64,000 nucleotides of DNA from Maribacter arcticus (GCF_900167935.1 NZ_FUYL01000009.1:7289-71288), one strand, 5' to 3'; shown: positions 25,051 through 35,086, counted from the stretch's first letter. Made by a program: numbers and translations. The notes: generated by a model from the letters alone, not told the origin.

Positions 25051-26544
25051 TTAAGTTCGTTTCCAGAAATAAGGAGTTAACAATATTAATACTGTAAAGA
25101 GTTCTAGTCTACCTGCCAACATTAAAAAGCCACACCACCATTTTGCCAATACAGGCAAACTATTAAAATTACTGACAGGGTTTAAACTACCCAATGCCGG
25201 ACCAACATTTCCTAACGATGATGCCGCACCACCAATGGCTGATTCAAAATCTAACCCTAAAAAACCCAATACAAGAGCACCAATAATAAAGAGCAACATA
25301 TACAGAACAAAAAAGCCTATAATATTATAAACAATTTTTTCCTTTACTGTTTTATTATTGTATCGTACTGGAATAATTGCATTAGCATGTAATGTTCTTT
25401 TAAATTCTAACACACCGTTTTTAATAATCAACAAGTGACGCATTACCTTAATACCGCCAGCCGTAGAACCTGCAGAACCCCCTAGAAAAAATAATCCGAA
25501 AAAGAAAACAGTCAAAAATGGTGTCCATTGCGTAAAATCTGCACTTACGAAGCCAGTTGTAGTAATTACCGAAACTACTTGAAACAATGCATGCCTAAAC
25601 GAACTTTCTCCCTTGCCCAAAATCATAGGATAACCAGGAGTTACATTTGTAATATTCGCTTTAAAATAAATTACCAAAGCTACTATGATTGTAAATACAA
25701 TTACGAAGCCAGCATAATACCGAAATTCTTCATCTTTAAACACCTTCTGTATTTTTCCCTTAAAAGCAAAGTAGCTTAAAACGAAATTACTACCTGCCAA
25801 AAACATGAAAAAGATAATAATGTATTGAATTAAGGGTTGATCATTCCAATAAGCAATACTTGCATTTTTAGTAGAGAAACCACCAGTAGACAGCGTCGCC
25901 ATTGCATGATTTATAGCATCAAAAAATGACATTCCAGCTATTTGCAATAGAATAGTTTCTGCAATAGTATAACCAAAATAAATAAGCCAAAGTCGCTTCG
26001 CCGTATCGGTAATTCTAGGATGTAATTTATCTGCACTTGGCCCAGGAGCTTCTGCAGAAAAAAGCTGCATACCCCCTATTCCTAATAATGGTAAAATAGC
26101 TATAGCCAAAACAATTATACCCATTCCCCCAATCCAATGGGTAAGGCTTCGCCAAAAAAGAATACCTTCTGGCATTGCTTCTATATCATCCATAATAGAA
26201 GCCCCTGTGGTGGTATAACCCGATACTGTTTCGAAAAAAGCATTCGTAACATCAGGCACCGCTCCCGAAAACAAATATGGTAACATACCTGAAATAGACA
26301 TAATTATCCATCCAAAAGTAACGATAATGTATCCTTCTTTTTGCTTTACTTCTTTCTTATGCCCTCGGGTATAATACATTGAAAAGACACCAACAAACAT
26401 GGTCGTTATTGATGCTAAAGTGATGCTTAGAGTAGCACCATCTTGATAAATACCACTTACTACCGCCGCCAAAAGCATAAAGCCTCCGTTAAAAAGCAAC
26501 AGTAGCCCCATTAAATGAAATATGATTCTTAAGTTAAGCCGCAT
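25051..26544 (-). CDS. trkH: Potassium uptake channel subunit TrkH
   Basis: A 497-residue membrane protein of the TrkH/KtrB superfamily with about ten transmembrane helices. The selectivity-filter loops are recognisable by TVSGYTTTGASI (first pore loop), ATLSTGGFSTKN (second), SVITTTGFVSADF (third) and the last at GAASSLGNVGPALG. The ATG at 26544 lies 1 nt after the trkA stop (TAAAATG); a TTG start at 26565 would overlap trkA. TrkH is the ion-conducting part, gated by nucleotide binding to TrkA. Confidence 0.95.
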   Translation of the reverse strand: MRLNLRIIFHLMGLLLLFNGGFMLLAAVVSGIYQDGATLSITLASITTMFVGVFSMYYTRGHKKEVKQKEGYIIVTFGWIIMSISGMLPYLFSGAVPDVTNAFFETVSGYTTTGASIMDDIEAMPEGILFWRSLTHWIGGMGIIVLAIAILPLLGIGGMQLFSAEAPGPSADKLHPRITDTAKRLWLIYFGYTIAETILLQIAGMSFFDAINHAMATLSTGGFSTKNASIAYWNDQPLIQYIIIFFMFLAGSNFVLSYFAFKGKIQKVFKDEEFRYYAGFVIVFTIIVALVIYFKANITNVTPGYPMILGKGESSFRHALFQVVSVITTTGFVSADFTQWTPFLTVFFFGLFFLGGSAGSTAGGIKVMRHLLIIKNGVLEFKRTLHANAIIPVRYNNKTVKEKIVYNIIGFFVLYMLLFIIGALVLGFLGLDFESAIGGAASSLGNVGPALGSLNPVSNFNSLPVLAKWWCGFLMLAGRLELFTVLILLTPYFWKRT

Positions 26545-26545
26545 T

Positions 26546-27895
26546 TTAAAGGAACATTCGTTCAATTTTTGATATCTCAGAAGGCAAGCAACAAACCACT
26601 ACTCGATCACCTTCTTGAATTTTAAACCCACCTAGAGCAATATAACCAACACCATCTCTTACAACACCCCCAATAGTAGCAGCTTTAGGGAAATTCAATT
26701 CTCTTATTGTGGCCCCAGTTACTTTAGAATTCTTTTTAACTATAAACTCTAAAATTTCGGCATTTAAATTATTCAAACGCATTAAGGCTACTACCTCGCC
26801 TTTACGAATATGTCTAAAAATATTATTTGCAGCTAACAGCTTTTTATTGATTAAGGTATCAATCCCGATAGAATGAGAAAGTTGAAAATAATCCATGTTT
26901 TCAACTAATGCGATGGTTTTCTTTATATTCTTAGATTTTGCCACTAAGCATGACATTATATTGGTCTCTGAATTGCCTGTCACCGCAATAAAGGCATCCA
27001 TAGACTCTAAACTTTCCTCTTCTAACAATTCAACATTTCTGCCATCACCATTAATCACTAAGGCATTTGGTAATTCATCTGCCAGATCAAAAGCTTTTTC
27101 TTTGTTCTTCTCAATCAACTTAACGTTGAACTTATTGGCACAAAGGTCCCTGGCAGTTTTATAACCTACCTTGCTACCACCCAAAATCATAACATTTTTG
27201 ATTTCAGCCTTTTTCTTACCCGTTAGCTTATAAAGTTCGTCAACCCCTTTTTTCACAGTAATGAAATACACCTGATCACCTTCTTTAAATAAGGTGTCTC
27301 CTCTTGGTATAACTGTATATTGAGTACCTGTTCGCTGAAGTGCAATAGGCATAAAATGTAATTCTGGAAATATATTTGCAGCTTCCTTCACCATTTTACC
27401 TACAAACGGAGCCGATTTAATTAAGGAAACACCTACCATTATAAGCTCACCGTCCTCAAACTCATAAGTATCATTAAATGCAGACTTATTTAATAGCATT
27501 TGAATTTCAGTAGCCGCTAATGCTTCAGGTGAAATCAATTCATCGATTCCCAATTCTGAAAATCGCAATAACTCTTTATTATTTATAAACTCGGTATTGG
27601 AAATTCTTGCGATAGTTCGCTTACAACCTAACTGTTTTGCAAGCATACACAATGTAATGTTGGTAGTTTCAGAAGAAGTTACCGCAATAACCAAATCAGA
27701 ATCTTGTACTTGCGCATCTCTAAGCACTGCTATAGAGGTTGCATCACCTTTTAATACACGTATATCTAAATGATTATCTGCATAAGCAAGACTTTCTTTA
27801 TCGCTATCAATTAAGGTGATATCCTGTGATTCATAGGAAAGTAACTTCGCCAAATGAAAGCCAACTTCCCCAGCACCAGCAATTATAATCTTCAT
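26546..27895 (-). CDS. trkA: Potassium uptake regulatory subunit TrkA
   Basis: A 449-residue cytoplasmic protein with two tandem RCK modules. Each has a Rossmann loop, IIIAGAGEVGFHLAKLL at the N-terminus and VMILGGSKVGYKTARDL in the middle, followed by TrkA-C domains (about 145-225 and 370-449). It binds NAD(H)/ATP and gates TrkH. The trkA-trkH pair is divergent from menG. Confidence 0.96.
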   Translation of the reverse strand: MKIIIAGAGEVGFHLAKLLSYESQDITLIDSDKESLAYADNHLDIRVLKGDATSIAVLRDAQVQDSDLVIAVTSSETTNITLCMLAKQLGCKRTIARISNTEFINNKELLRFSELGIDELISPEALAATEIQMLLNKSAFNDTYEFEDGELIMVGVSLIKSAPFVGKMVKEAANIFPELHFMPIALQRTGTQYTVIPRGDTLFKEGDQVYFITVKKGVDELYKLTGKKKAEIKNVMILGGSKVGYKTARDLCANKFNVKLIEKNKEKAFDLADELPNALVINGDGRNVELLEEESLESMDAFIAVTGNSETNIMSCLVAKSKNIKKTIALVENMDYFQLSHSIGIDTLINKKLLAANNIFRHIRKGEVVALMRLNNLNAEILEFIVKKNSKVTGATIRELNFPKAATIGGVVRDGVGYIALGGFKIQEGDRVVVCCLPSEISKIERMFL

Positions 27896-27998
27896 TTAAT
27901 TTATTAGAGCGCTATCTATCAAGATTTCGTGAAAAATTATGCACTTAACTATTTAAGCGCTCAAAAATATCTTAAAAACAATAGCATTTATTTCAGGG

Positions 27999-28006
27999 CA
28001 AAATTA
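27999..28006 (-). promoter_or_regulatory. -7 promoter element of trkAH
   Basis: On the minus strand TAATTTTG followed by CCC matches TAnnTTTG. It implies a leader of about 95-100 nt before trkA. No TTG at -33 is seen. Confidence 0.4.
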
Positions 28007-28100
28007 CATAATTTAATTAGTTTATTATTTATTTTCAGTTCTTTAACCAATTATGAAACAACCACACTATTTAAATAGAAATTAAGCCTTTGGTAAATTG

Positions 28101-28108
28101 TATCTTTG
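28101..28108 (+). promoter_or_regulatory. -7 promoter element of menG, deciding the start codon
   Basis: TATCTTTG lies 16 nt before the ATG at 28125. The reading frame is open upstream to a TTG at 28098, but that codon lies on the promoter element and would not be in the transcript. The start is therefore at 28125. Confidence 0.6.
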
Positions 28109-28124
28109 CCAAAAAAAGCGATCA

Positions 28125-28868
28125 ATGTCTAGAAAAGTTACACCCTATAAAGATTCTGATTTAGGAAAAAAGGAACAGGTCACTAAAATGTTCGATACTA
28201 TATCAAAAAATTATGATGGTTTAAATCGTGTGATTTCATTTGGCATAGACATTAAATGGCGTAAAAAAGTTGTTGAAATATTAAAAAAGGAACAACCAGA
28301 ATCTATATTAGATATCGCTACCGGAACCGGTGATTTGGCCATTGCACTCGTTAATACTGGTGCTAAAAAAATTATTGGTCTTGACATCTCACCTGGCATG
28401 TTAGCCGTTGGCAAGGATAAAGTAAAAGATAAAAATCTCAACAATATTATTGAAATGGTTGTTGGCGATAGCGAGAACTTGGTATTCGATGACAACTCTT
28501 TCGATGCTGTAACGGTTTCTTTTGGCGTTCGAAATTTCGAAACTCTTGAAACAGGCATGGCCGAAATACTGAGAGTTTTGAAACCTAATGGGTCTCTTGT
28601 TATTTTAGAAACCTCGGTTCCTACCAAAACGCCTTATAAACAAGGTTATAAATTTTACACCAAGAATATTCTTCCGCTTATTGGTAAAATGTTTTCTGAA
28701 GATAATTCTGCATATGGGTATTTAAGTGAATCAGCTTCTGTTTTTCCACATGGCGAAAACTTCAACAATATTTTACGCGAAATTGGGTTTATAGATGTAA
28801 CGAATAAACCCCAAACATTTGGGGTGGCATCGATTTATATTGCGAAAAAGGCAAATTCAACGCTTTAG
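28125..28868 (+). CDS. menG: Demethylmenaquinone methyltransferase
   Basis: A 247-residue UbiE/MenG-family SAM methyltransferase catalysing the last step of menaquinone synthesis. Motifs are [32 protein letters not shown] (SAM loop), [12 protein letters not shown] and [12 protein letters not shown], with the C-terminal [15 protein letters not shown]. As Flavobacteriia use menaquinone, the MenG role is preferred over ubiquinone synthesis. The ATG at 28125 fits the promoter at 28101. porT follows within 50 nt. Confidence 0.95.
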   Translation: MSRKVTPYKDSDLGKKEQVTKMFDTISKNYDGLNRVISFGIDIKWRKKVVEILKKEQPESILDIATGTGDLAIALVNTGAKKIIGLDISPGMLAVGKDKVKDKNLNNIIEMVVGDSENLVFDDNSFDAVTVSFGVRNFETLETGMAEILRVLKPNGSLVILETSVPTKTPYKQGYKFYTKNILPLIGKMFSEDNSAYGYLSESASVFPHGENFNNILREIGFIDVTNKPQTFGVASIYIAKKANSTL

Positions 28869-28916
28869 ATAGTTCGCTTTATTATTTCGATGACATACAA
28901 TCGTAAACCTGGATAT

Positions 28917-29612
28917 ATGAAGAAATGGTTTTTTATAAGCCTCGCGATATTGTCTATGACTACTACGTTGAATGCTCAATTCAACGAAAGCCCCATATTA
29001 AACAAACAAAACGAAGACAAGAAATTGTTGAACTGGGGATATTTCCTAGGTTTAAATCAATATGATTTTAAGATAGAGTACAAAGAAAATGCGCCCGATA
29101 TTTTGGTTAGCAAAAGTTTCGGATTCAATGTGGGTCTTATTGGAGAATTACGTATTAATGAGTTTTTAGACTTACGATTTGAACCCGGACTACATTACGG
29201 CTCAAGATTAATGGGTTTTACCGGTTTTGAAGATGAACGCGATGCTATTAGAGAAGTTAAATCTACCTATATAAATTTCCCTATTTTACTTAAAGCCAGC
29301 ACAAAGAGATTTGGAAACTTTAAACCTTTTTTAATAGGCGGCGGATCAAGAAGCCTCAACTTAGGCAGTAACGAAGAAAGCCTTGATGACAATAGTTCTG
29401 GTACTTTTAGAATGAAAAAATGGGTGTACAACTACGAACTTGGCTTCGGTATAGATTTCTATTTAGAATATTTCAAATTTACACCATCAATAAGAGGTGT
29501 CTTTGCTATAACCGATGAGCTGGTTCCAGACCAAGACCCAAATAGTCCATGGACAGGGAATATTGAGTCGTTAAAAACGAGAGGTCTTTTTATTAATTTT
29601 ACTTTCGAATAA
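28917..29612 (+). CDS. porT: Type IX secretion protein PorT (outer-membrane beta-barrel)
   Basis: A 231-residue outer-membrane protein with a signal peptide (MKKWFFISLAILSMTTTLNAQ). I chose the ATG at 28917 because it begins that signal; an in-frame ATG at 28890 would add nine polar residues in front. The mature part has the PorT pattern of alternating beta strands: WGYFLGLNQYDFKI, SFGFNVGLIGELRI, LDLRFEPGLHYGSR, STYINFPILLKASTKR and a last strand ending in an aromatic residue. PorT/SprT is required for T9SS function in Flavobacterium and Porphyromonas. The ubiE/menG-porT neighbourhood recurs in this phylum. It is probably co-transcribed with menG. Confidence 0.85.
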   Translation: MKKWFFISLAILSMTTTLNAQFNESPILNKQNEDKKLLNWGYFLGLNQYDFKIEYKENAPDILVSKSFGFNVGLIGELRINEFLDLRFEPGLHYGSRLMGFTGFEDERDAIREVKSTYINFPILLKASTKRFGNFKPFLIGGGSRSLNLGSNEESLDDNSSGTFRMKKWVYNYELGFGIDFYLEYFKFTPSIRGVFAITDELVPDQDPNSPWTGNIESLKTRGLFINFTFE

Positions 29613-29733
29613 TTTAGTAGTTAGTAAACTCTTATCTCTTAAAACCTACTTTTAACCTATGAATATTGATTACAAAAAGACTTATTCATATACACCAATA
29701 TTCTACTTGAGAAATTAAATACTTGAACAATAT

Positions 29734-30453
29734 CTATTTTCTTATTTCATGTAGCAATATAGCTACTGCAGATGCCACATTTAAACTTTCTGTAGTAGTA
29801 CCACCAAATTGAGGTATTGCCAACCTATCAGTACATAATTGGGTAATCGAATCAGAAATCCCCTTTCCTTCGTTACCCATTATTAGAATTCCTTTTTCCG
29901 GCAATCTTAAATCGTTGACATTATTACCATCCATAAATGTACCATATATAGGAAGTGTATTAAAACTTAGATAGGAATTCAACTCTGTATATTGTATACG
30001 AACTCGTGAAATAGAACCCATAGTCGCTTGTAGCACTTTTGGGTTATAGCAATCTACCGTTTCAGGCGAACAAACAATATCTGACACACCGAACCAATCA
30101 CACAGCCTAATAATGGTACCAAAATTTCCCGGGTCCTGCAATCCATCAAGCACTAAAATCCAGTCTGACGGTATTTTTTGCTCCTGCTTAGGGATATGGA
30201 ACACTCCAAGATATCCATTCGGATTTTTAAGACTACTAATTTGGCTAAGTTCCTTATTTGTAATTCGATTGACCTCTACTCCTTCTATTTTAAAATCTTC
30301 AGAATCTACCGCAAATAATTTATACAGTTTAATATCGGACTTCAAAACTTCCTCTATGGTTTTTTTTCCTTCAACGACAAAAAGACCGTGTTCATTTCGG
30401 CACTTTTTTTGTTGTAGACTTTTGATAAGTTTCAATTCACTTTTGACAACCAT
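29734..30453 (-). CDS. TrmH/SpoU family rRNA 2'-O-methyltransferase
   Basis: A 239-residue SPOUT methyltransferase. An N-terminal substrate-binding domain (about 1-95, beginning with SLQQKKCRNEHGLFVVEGKK) is followed by the knotted SpoU domain. The three motifs are LDGLQDPGNFGTIIR (motif 1), IMGNEGKGIS (motif 2) and IPQFGGTTTESLNVASAVAI (motif 3). It probably methylates a ribose in 23S rRNA, like RlmB/RlmH-type members; the exact nucleotide is not predictable. It is divergent from tamL, whose promoter overlaps its 5' end. Confidence 0.9.
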   Translation of the reverse strand: MVVKSELKLIKSLQQKKCRNEHGLFVVEGKKTIEEVLKSDIKLYKLFAVDSEDFKIEGVEVNRITNKELSQISSLKNPNGYLGVFHIPKQEQKIPSDWILVLDGLQDPGNFGTIIRLCDWFGVSDIVCSPETVDCYNPKVLQATMGSISRVRIQYTELNSYLSFNTLPIYGTFMDGNNVNDLRLPEKGILIMGNEGKGISDSITQLCTDRLAIPQFGGTTTESLNVASAVAILLHEIRK

Positions 30454-30471
30454 TCAAATAATGTATTTTTG
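30443..30471 (+). promoter_or_regulatory. Complete -33/-7 promoter of tamL
   Basis: TTG (30443-30445) and TATTTTTG (30464-30471) are separated by 18 nt, the best Bacteroidota-type promoter on this side of the window. Its -33 part lies inside the first codons of the divergent methyltransferase gene (start 30453). Transcription would begin near 30476, which excludes an in-frame start at 30469. Confidence 0.65.
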
Positions 30472-30507
30472 ATTTATATGAGGATGGCACTTTGCTCCAA
30501 AAACAAC

Positions 30508-33066
30508 ATGGCTAAATTAAGCTTATTATCCCTATTGGCAATAGTCTTGCTATCCTGCAACTCACTTAAAAAAGTTGAGGATGATGAATATTTGGTGGTA
30601 AAAAATTCCATTTATGCAGATTCCGTAAAAATTAATAACGAAGAACTTCAAAGCCTCATATATCAAAAACCAAATTCAACGGTGCTTGGCTATCCTTTAA
30701 GACTCAACTTATATAATTTAGCAAAAGAAAATCCTGATTCATTATTCAACGCATGGTTGTATAGAAAAGAAAACAGAAAAAAAAGATTAACAAAATTACT
30801 ATCTGCTAAACAAGTTGAACGTCTGGGGGAATCTTTTTTAGTAACGGGCTTAAGCAATTGGTTAGAAGATATTGGTGAAGTACCGGCGATTCTAGACACT
30901 ACAAGAACTCGCTTAAGTTTAGCAAGGGTTAGCGCCTATTATCAAGGTAAAGGTTATTTCTCCAATAACACAACTTATGAGATTGATACCATAAAACAGA
31001 ACAAGAAGGCTAAAATCAATTACCATATTGAACTTGGCAATCCTTATATGATTGATTCTCTTGGCAATGATATTTCATCAACAGCTATTGATTCATTATA
31101 TTTTCTAAATTCAGCCAACTCATTGATAAAAGAAGGTCAACAATTTGACTTATCTAATTTCAATAGAGAACGTGAACGACTTACCGGTATTTTTAGAAAT
31201 AGTGGTATTCGAAATTTTCAAGAAAGTTCAATTACTTTTGATATCTTACGCGACACTACAAAAGTAGCAGATGATCAGAAAATGAACATCACCTTAAATA
31301 TTGGAGATTTAAAAACCAGAGGAGAGAATGAAGTTACCACATCTGCTTACAAGGTTGAAAAAATCAATAAAGTCAATATTTATACAGACTATCTTTCTAC
31401 AAACACAAACGATTCATTATACACAATAGATTACAGAGACTATACGATACACTATTCGAAGAATTTCGATATTAAGCCTAAAACATTGGCTAATGCTATA
31501 TTTTTCAAGAAGGACAGTATTTATAGAGACGTAGACAAAATAAGAACAAGTAGACAGCTTAACGCACTAAATATTTTTAAATATCCGAATATTATTTTTG
31601 AAGCCGATAGTATTGGCAATAAGGTCAACACCAATATCTACCTTGCTCCAAAATCTAAATACTCATTGGGTACAAATTTCGAAGTTAGTCGCTCGAACCT
31701 TCGTAGATTGGGAGTAGGTTTAAGCACTACCCTACTTATTCGAAACATTTTTAAAGGTGCTGAGAATTTAAGTTTTTCTGCCGATGGCACCTATGGTCTT
31801 TTGAGCAGCAATACTTTTCAGGCTAATTATTTTTCAGAGTTCGGTGGAGATATTACTCTTGACTTTCCCCGTATTTGGTTTCCTTTCATTAATACCTCTA
31901 GAATAATACCCAACTATACATTACCTAAAACAAGAATTGCGATAGGTACAAGTTTTCAAAATAATATTGGCTTAGACAAACAAACCTTTAATACCGTCTT
32001 AGGCTATAATTGGGTTCCGAGCGATTTCGTTAAGCATAATATTGAACTCATAAACATTCAATTTGTACGTAACGTGAATAGTAATCGATTTTTTAATGTG
32101 TATAATAATACTTATGAAAGGCTCGATGCTATTGCAGATAATTACGAAACCGACCCCTTACTTTCGACATTTTTTGAAGTAGAAACAGACGCGACAGACC
32201 CGAAATTGAGTATCCCTTTTGGGACAACAGGGTTTATTAATGCCATTGAAGAAAGAACTGTATCCTCAACTACACTTGATTATAACACTGTAACCCTCAT
32301 CGAAGAGCGAAGAAAGCGTTTAACAGAGAATAATCTGATTTTCGCCACTAACTATACATTTAATAAGACAAATAGAACAGGTATTATCGATAACAGTTTT
32401 TATCAGTTTAGATGGAAACTAGAAAGTGCTGGGAATCTATTATCAGCTTTTTCATCTTTCGTTCCATTTAATAAAAATGACGAAGAACAATTATTGGTAT
32501 TTGGGGTACCCTTTTCTCAATACATAAAGAACGAATTTGAATATGTTAAGTATTGGGACCTTTCACGCTCAAATGTCTTAGCAGCACGAGCATTTTTTGG
32601 CATAGCAATACCCTATGGCAATTCTGACAATATTCCTTTTGTTAGAAGTTATTTTGCAGGTGGATCGAACGATAACCGCGCTTGGTTCCCTTATTCCTTA
32701 GGTCCTGGAAGTGTTTCAGCAGTTAACGATTTCAATGAAGCAAATCTAAAATTGGCTTTAAATCTAGAATATAGATTTCCAATTGTTGGTGATATAAACG
32801 GAGCCATATTTGCCGACGCAGGAAACATATGGAATGTTTTAGACAATGTTGAAGACCCACAAGCTACATTCGACAGTGTCGCTTCTTTAAAAGATATCGC
32901 TTTAGGCTCAGGTATTGGCTTACGGTATGATTTTACTTATTTTCTTTTCCGTCTAGATTTGGGTTTCAAAACCTACAACCCTGCTGAAATTCAATCAGAA
33001 AGATGGTTTAAAGATTATAATTTCGCCAACTCTGTTTTGCAAATAGGTATCAACTATCCCTTTTAA
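30508..33066 (+). CDS. tamL: TamL: lipoprotein form of the Omp85 translocation protein TamA
   Basis: A protein of about 852 residues with POTRA-like N-terminal repeats and a C-terminal 16-strand Omp85 barrel. The signal peptide MAKLSLLSLLAIVLLSC ends in a lipobox, making Cys17 the lipidated N-terminus. In-frame ATGs at 30478 and 30484 are also possible, but the one at 30508 gives the best signal peptide and fits the promoter. The barrel contains the Omp85 lid motif region (VRSYFAGGSNDNRAWFPYSLGPG) and ends in the typical aromatic strand INYPF. In Bacteroidota, TamA homologues carrying a lipid anchor are called TamL and work with TamB in outer-membrane assembly; tamB is not in the window. Confidence 0.88.
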   Translation: MAKLSLLSLLAIVLLSCNSLKKVEDDEYLVVKNSIYADSVKINNEELQSLIYQKPNSTVLGYPLRLNLYNLAKENPDSLFNAWLYRKENRKKRLTKLLSAKQVERLGESFLVTGLSNWLEDIGEVPAILDTTRTRLSLARVSAYYQGKGYFSNNTTYEIDTIKQNKKAKINYHIELGNPYMIDSLGNDISSTAIDSLYFLNSANSLIKEGQQFDLSNFNRERERLTGIFRNSGIRNFQESSITFDILRDTTKVADDQKMNITLNIGDLKTRGENEVTTSAYKVEKINKVNIYTDYLSTNTNDSLYTIDYRDYTIHYSKNFDIKPKTLANAIFFKKDSIYRDVDKIRTSRQLNALNIFKYPNIIFEADSIGNKVNTNIYLAPKSKYSLGTNFEVSRSNLRRLGVGLSTTLLIRNIFKGAENLSFSADGTYGLLSSNTFQANYFSEFGGDITLDFPRIWFPFINTSRIIPNYTLPKTRIAIGTSFQNNIGLDKQTFNTVLGYNWVPSDFVKHNIELINIQFVRNVNSNRFFNVYNNTYERLDAIADNYETDPLLSTFFEVETDATDPKLSIPFGTTGFINAIEERTVSSTTLDYNTVTLIEERRKRLTENNLIFATNYTFNKTNRTGIIDNSFYQFRWKLESAGNLLSAFSSFVPFNKNDEEQLLVFGVPFSQYIKNEFEYVKYWDLSRSNVLAARAFFGIAIPYGNSDNIPFVRSYFAGGSNDNRAWFPYSLGPGSVSAVNDFNEANLKLALNLEYRFPIVGDINGAIFADAGNIWNVLDNVEDPQATFDSVASLKDIALGSGIGLRYDFTYFLFRLDLGFKTYNPAEIQSERWFKDYNFANSVLQIGINYPF

Positions 33067-33081
33067 ATATAATTGTTTTAT

Positions 33082-33089
33082 TACTTTTG
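33082..33089 (+). promoter_or_regulatory. -7 promoter element of fbaA
   Basis: TACTTTTG matches TAnnTTTG, 37 nt before the fbaA ATG. A TTG nine bases upstream is too close to serve as -33. Confidence 0.45.
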
Positions 33090-33126
33090 TTTTTCATTTT
33101 TTCAGAAACTAATAGACCACTAAATT

Positions 33127-34194
33127 ATGGCTCACAATATTAAGCCCGGTGTTGCTACCGGAGACGAAGTTCAAGCAATATTCAACTACGCGAAAGAAAA
33201 AGGATTTGCGTTACCTGCAGTAAACGTTATTGGTTCTGATACCATCAACGGTGTTTTAGAGACTGCCGCAAGCTTAAATGCGCCAGTAATTATTCAATTT
33301 TCTAACGGTGGGGCTCAGTTTAATGCTGGTAAAGGTCTTTCTAATGAAGGTCAACAAGCAGCTATACAAGGAGCTATTGCAGGCGCAAAGCATGTACACC
33401 AATTAGCTGAAGCTTATGGTGCGGTAGTTATTTTACATACAGATCACTGTGCTAAAAAATTATTACCATGGATTGATGGATTATTAGATGCTAGTGAAAA
33501 GCATTTCGCAGAAACTGGTAAATCTCTTTTCAGTTCACATATGATTGACCTTTCTGAAGAGCCTTTAGAAGAGAACATAGAAATATGTAAAGGTTACCTT
33601 GAGCGTATGAGCAAAATGGGAATGACGCTAGAAATAGAATTAGGTATTACAGGTGGTGAAGAAGATGGTGTAGACAATTCAGATGTAGATGATTCTAAAT
33701 TATATACTCAACCAGAAGAGGTTGCTTACGCATACGAAGAACTTTCTAAAGTAAGTCCAAAATTCACCATTGCTGCTGCATTTGGAAACGTTCATGGAGT
33801 ATATAAGCCTGGTAACGTAAAATTAACTCCGAAAATTCTTAAGAATTCTCAAGAATATATCTCGAAAAAATACAATGTAGAGCATAATCATATCGATTTT
33901 GTATTCCACGGTGGTTCTGGATCTACAGTAGAAGAAATTAGAGAAGGTATCAGCTACGGTGTTATAAAAATGAATATCGATACAGATTTACAGTATGCAT
34001 TTCTAGCGGGTGTTCGTGATTATGTACAAGACAATAAAGACTATTTACAATCACAAATTGGCAACCCTAAAGGAGCTGACGAGCCTAATAAAAAATATTA
34101 CGACCCAAGAGTTTGGTTAAGAAAAGGTGAAGTAACCTTTATCGAACGTTTGAAAAAAGCATTTGAAGACTTAAACAACGTAAATACGTTATAA
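33127..34194 (+). CDS. fbaA: Class II fructose-bisphosphate aldolase
   Basis: A 355-residue zinc-dependent aldolase of glycolysis and gluconeogenesis, in the long class IIa (E. coli FbaA) form. Zinc ligands and motifs are VVILHTDHCAKKLLPW (Asp and His), EIELGITGGEEDGVDN (catalytic loop), NVHGVYKPGNVKLTP and DFVFHGGSGST. MNIDTDLQYAF binds the phosphate of the substrate. It is followed 31 nt later by accD. Confidence 0.97.
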   Translation: MAHNIKPGVATGDEVQAIFNYAKEKGFALPAVNVIGSDTINGVLETAASLNAPVIIQFSNGGAQFNAGKGLSNEGQQAAIQGAIAGAKHVHQLAEAYGAVVILHTDHCAKKLLPWIDGLLDASEKHFAETGKSLFSSHMIDLSEEPLEENIEICKGYLERMSKMGMTLEIELGITGGEEDGVDNSDVDDSKLYTQPEEVAYAYEELSKVSPKFTIAAAFGNVHGVYKPGNVKLTPKILKNSQEYISKKYNVEHNHIDFVFHGGSGSTVEEIREGISYGVIKMNIDTDLQYAFLAGVRDYVQDNKDYLQSQIGNPKGADEPNKKYYDPRVWLRKGEVTFIERLKKAFEDLNNVNTL

Positions 34195-34225
34195 CTGACT
34201 TTAAGTTAACCTATAAATGGAAGAT

Positions 34226-35086
34226 ATGACGGCTTGGTTTAAAAGAAAGGAAAAAGGAATACAGACTTCTACTGAAGAAAAAAAGGACACTCCAAAAGGC
34301 TTGTGGTACAAATCACCCACTGGCAAAATTGTTGAGTCAGAAGATTTGGCCAAAAACTTTTATGTAAGCCCTGAGGATGATTACCATGTAAGAATAGGTA
34401 GCAAAGAGTATTTTGAAATTTTGTTCGATAACAATAAGTTTACCGAACTTGATGAAAAGCTTTCATCAAAAGATCCCTTGAAATTTGAGGATACCAAGAA
34501 ATATAGTGAGCGTTTAAAAGCAGCCCAGAAAAAAACCGGACTTAAAGATGCCGTAAGAACAGGTTACGGAAAATCTTTCGGTAAGGATATTGTTATCTGT
34601 TGTATGGATTTCAAATTCATTGGTGGTTCAATGGGTAGTGTTGTTGGTGAGAAAATTGCTCGTGGTATAGACCACGCCATTAAAAAGAAAACTCCTTTCA
34701 TGATGATTTCAAAGTCTGGTGGAGCCCGAATGATGGAAGCTGCTCTTTCACTAATGCAACTTGCAAAAACATCTGCTAAGTTGGCTCAGTTATCTGAAGC
34801 TGGTTTACCATATATTTCGCTTTGTACCGATCCTACAACTGGTGGCACAACGGCATCATACGCCATGCTTGGCGATATCAACATTGCAGAGCCAGGAGCA
34901 CTAATAGGTTTCGCGGGTCCTCGTATTGTCAAAGATACTACTGGTAAAGAATTGCCTGAAGGCTTTCAATCATCTGAGTTTTTATTGGAACACGGTTTCT
35001 TGGATTTCATTTCGCATAGAAAAGATTTGAAGAAAAAAGTTAACCTTTATATTGACTTAATACAGAACAATCCTGTCAGGTCATAA
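34226..35086 (+). CDS. accD: Acetyl-CoA carboxylase carboxyltransferase subunit beta, without the zinc ribbon cysteines
   Basis: A 286-residue subunit of acetyl-CoA carboxylase that, with AccA, transfers the carboxyl group from biotin to acetyl-CoA. The start ATG at 34226 ([11 protein letters not shown]) fits the family better than the one nine bases upstream. The crotonase-like core is complete: [55 protein letters not shown] and [10 protein letters not shown]. The N-terminal domain, however, has no cysteine: the positions of the two CxxC pairs of E. coli AccD read WYKSPTGK and VSPEDDYH. The fold seems kept without metal. Confidence 0.93.
   Translation: MTAWFKRKEKGIQTSTEEKKDTPKGLWYKSPTGKIVESEDLAKNFYVSPEDDYHVRIGSKEYFEILFDNNKFTELDEKLSSKDPLKFEDTKKYSERLKAAQKKTGLKDAVRTGYGKSFGKDIVICCMDFKFIGGSMGSVVGEKIARGIDHAIKKKTPFMMISKSGGARMMEAALSLMQLAKTSAKLAQLSEAGLPYISLCTDPTTGGTTASYAMLGDINIAEPGALIGFAGPRIVKDTTGKELPEGFQSSEFLLEHGFLDFISHRKDLKKKVNLYIDLIQNNPVRS

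Noticed and set aside
28098-28124. Upstream TTG start for menG
   Set aside because: The extra nine codons overlap the -7 promoter element; homologues begin at the MSRKV-like ATG.
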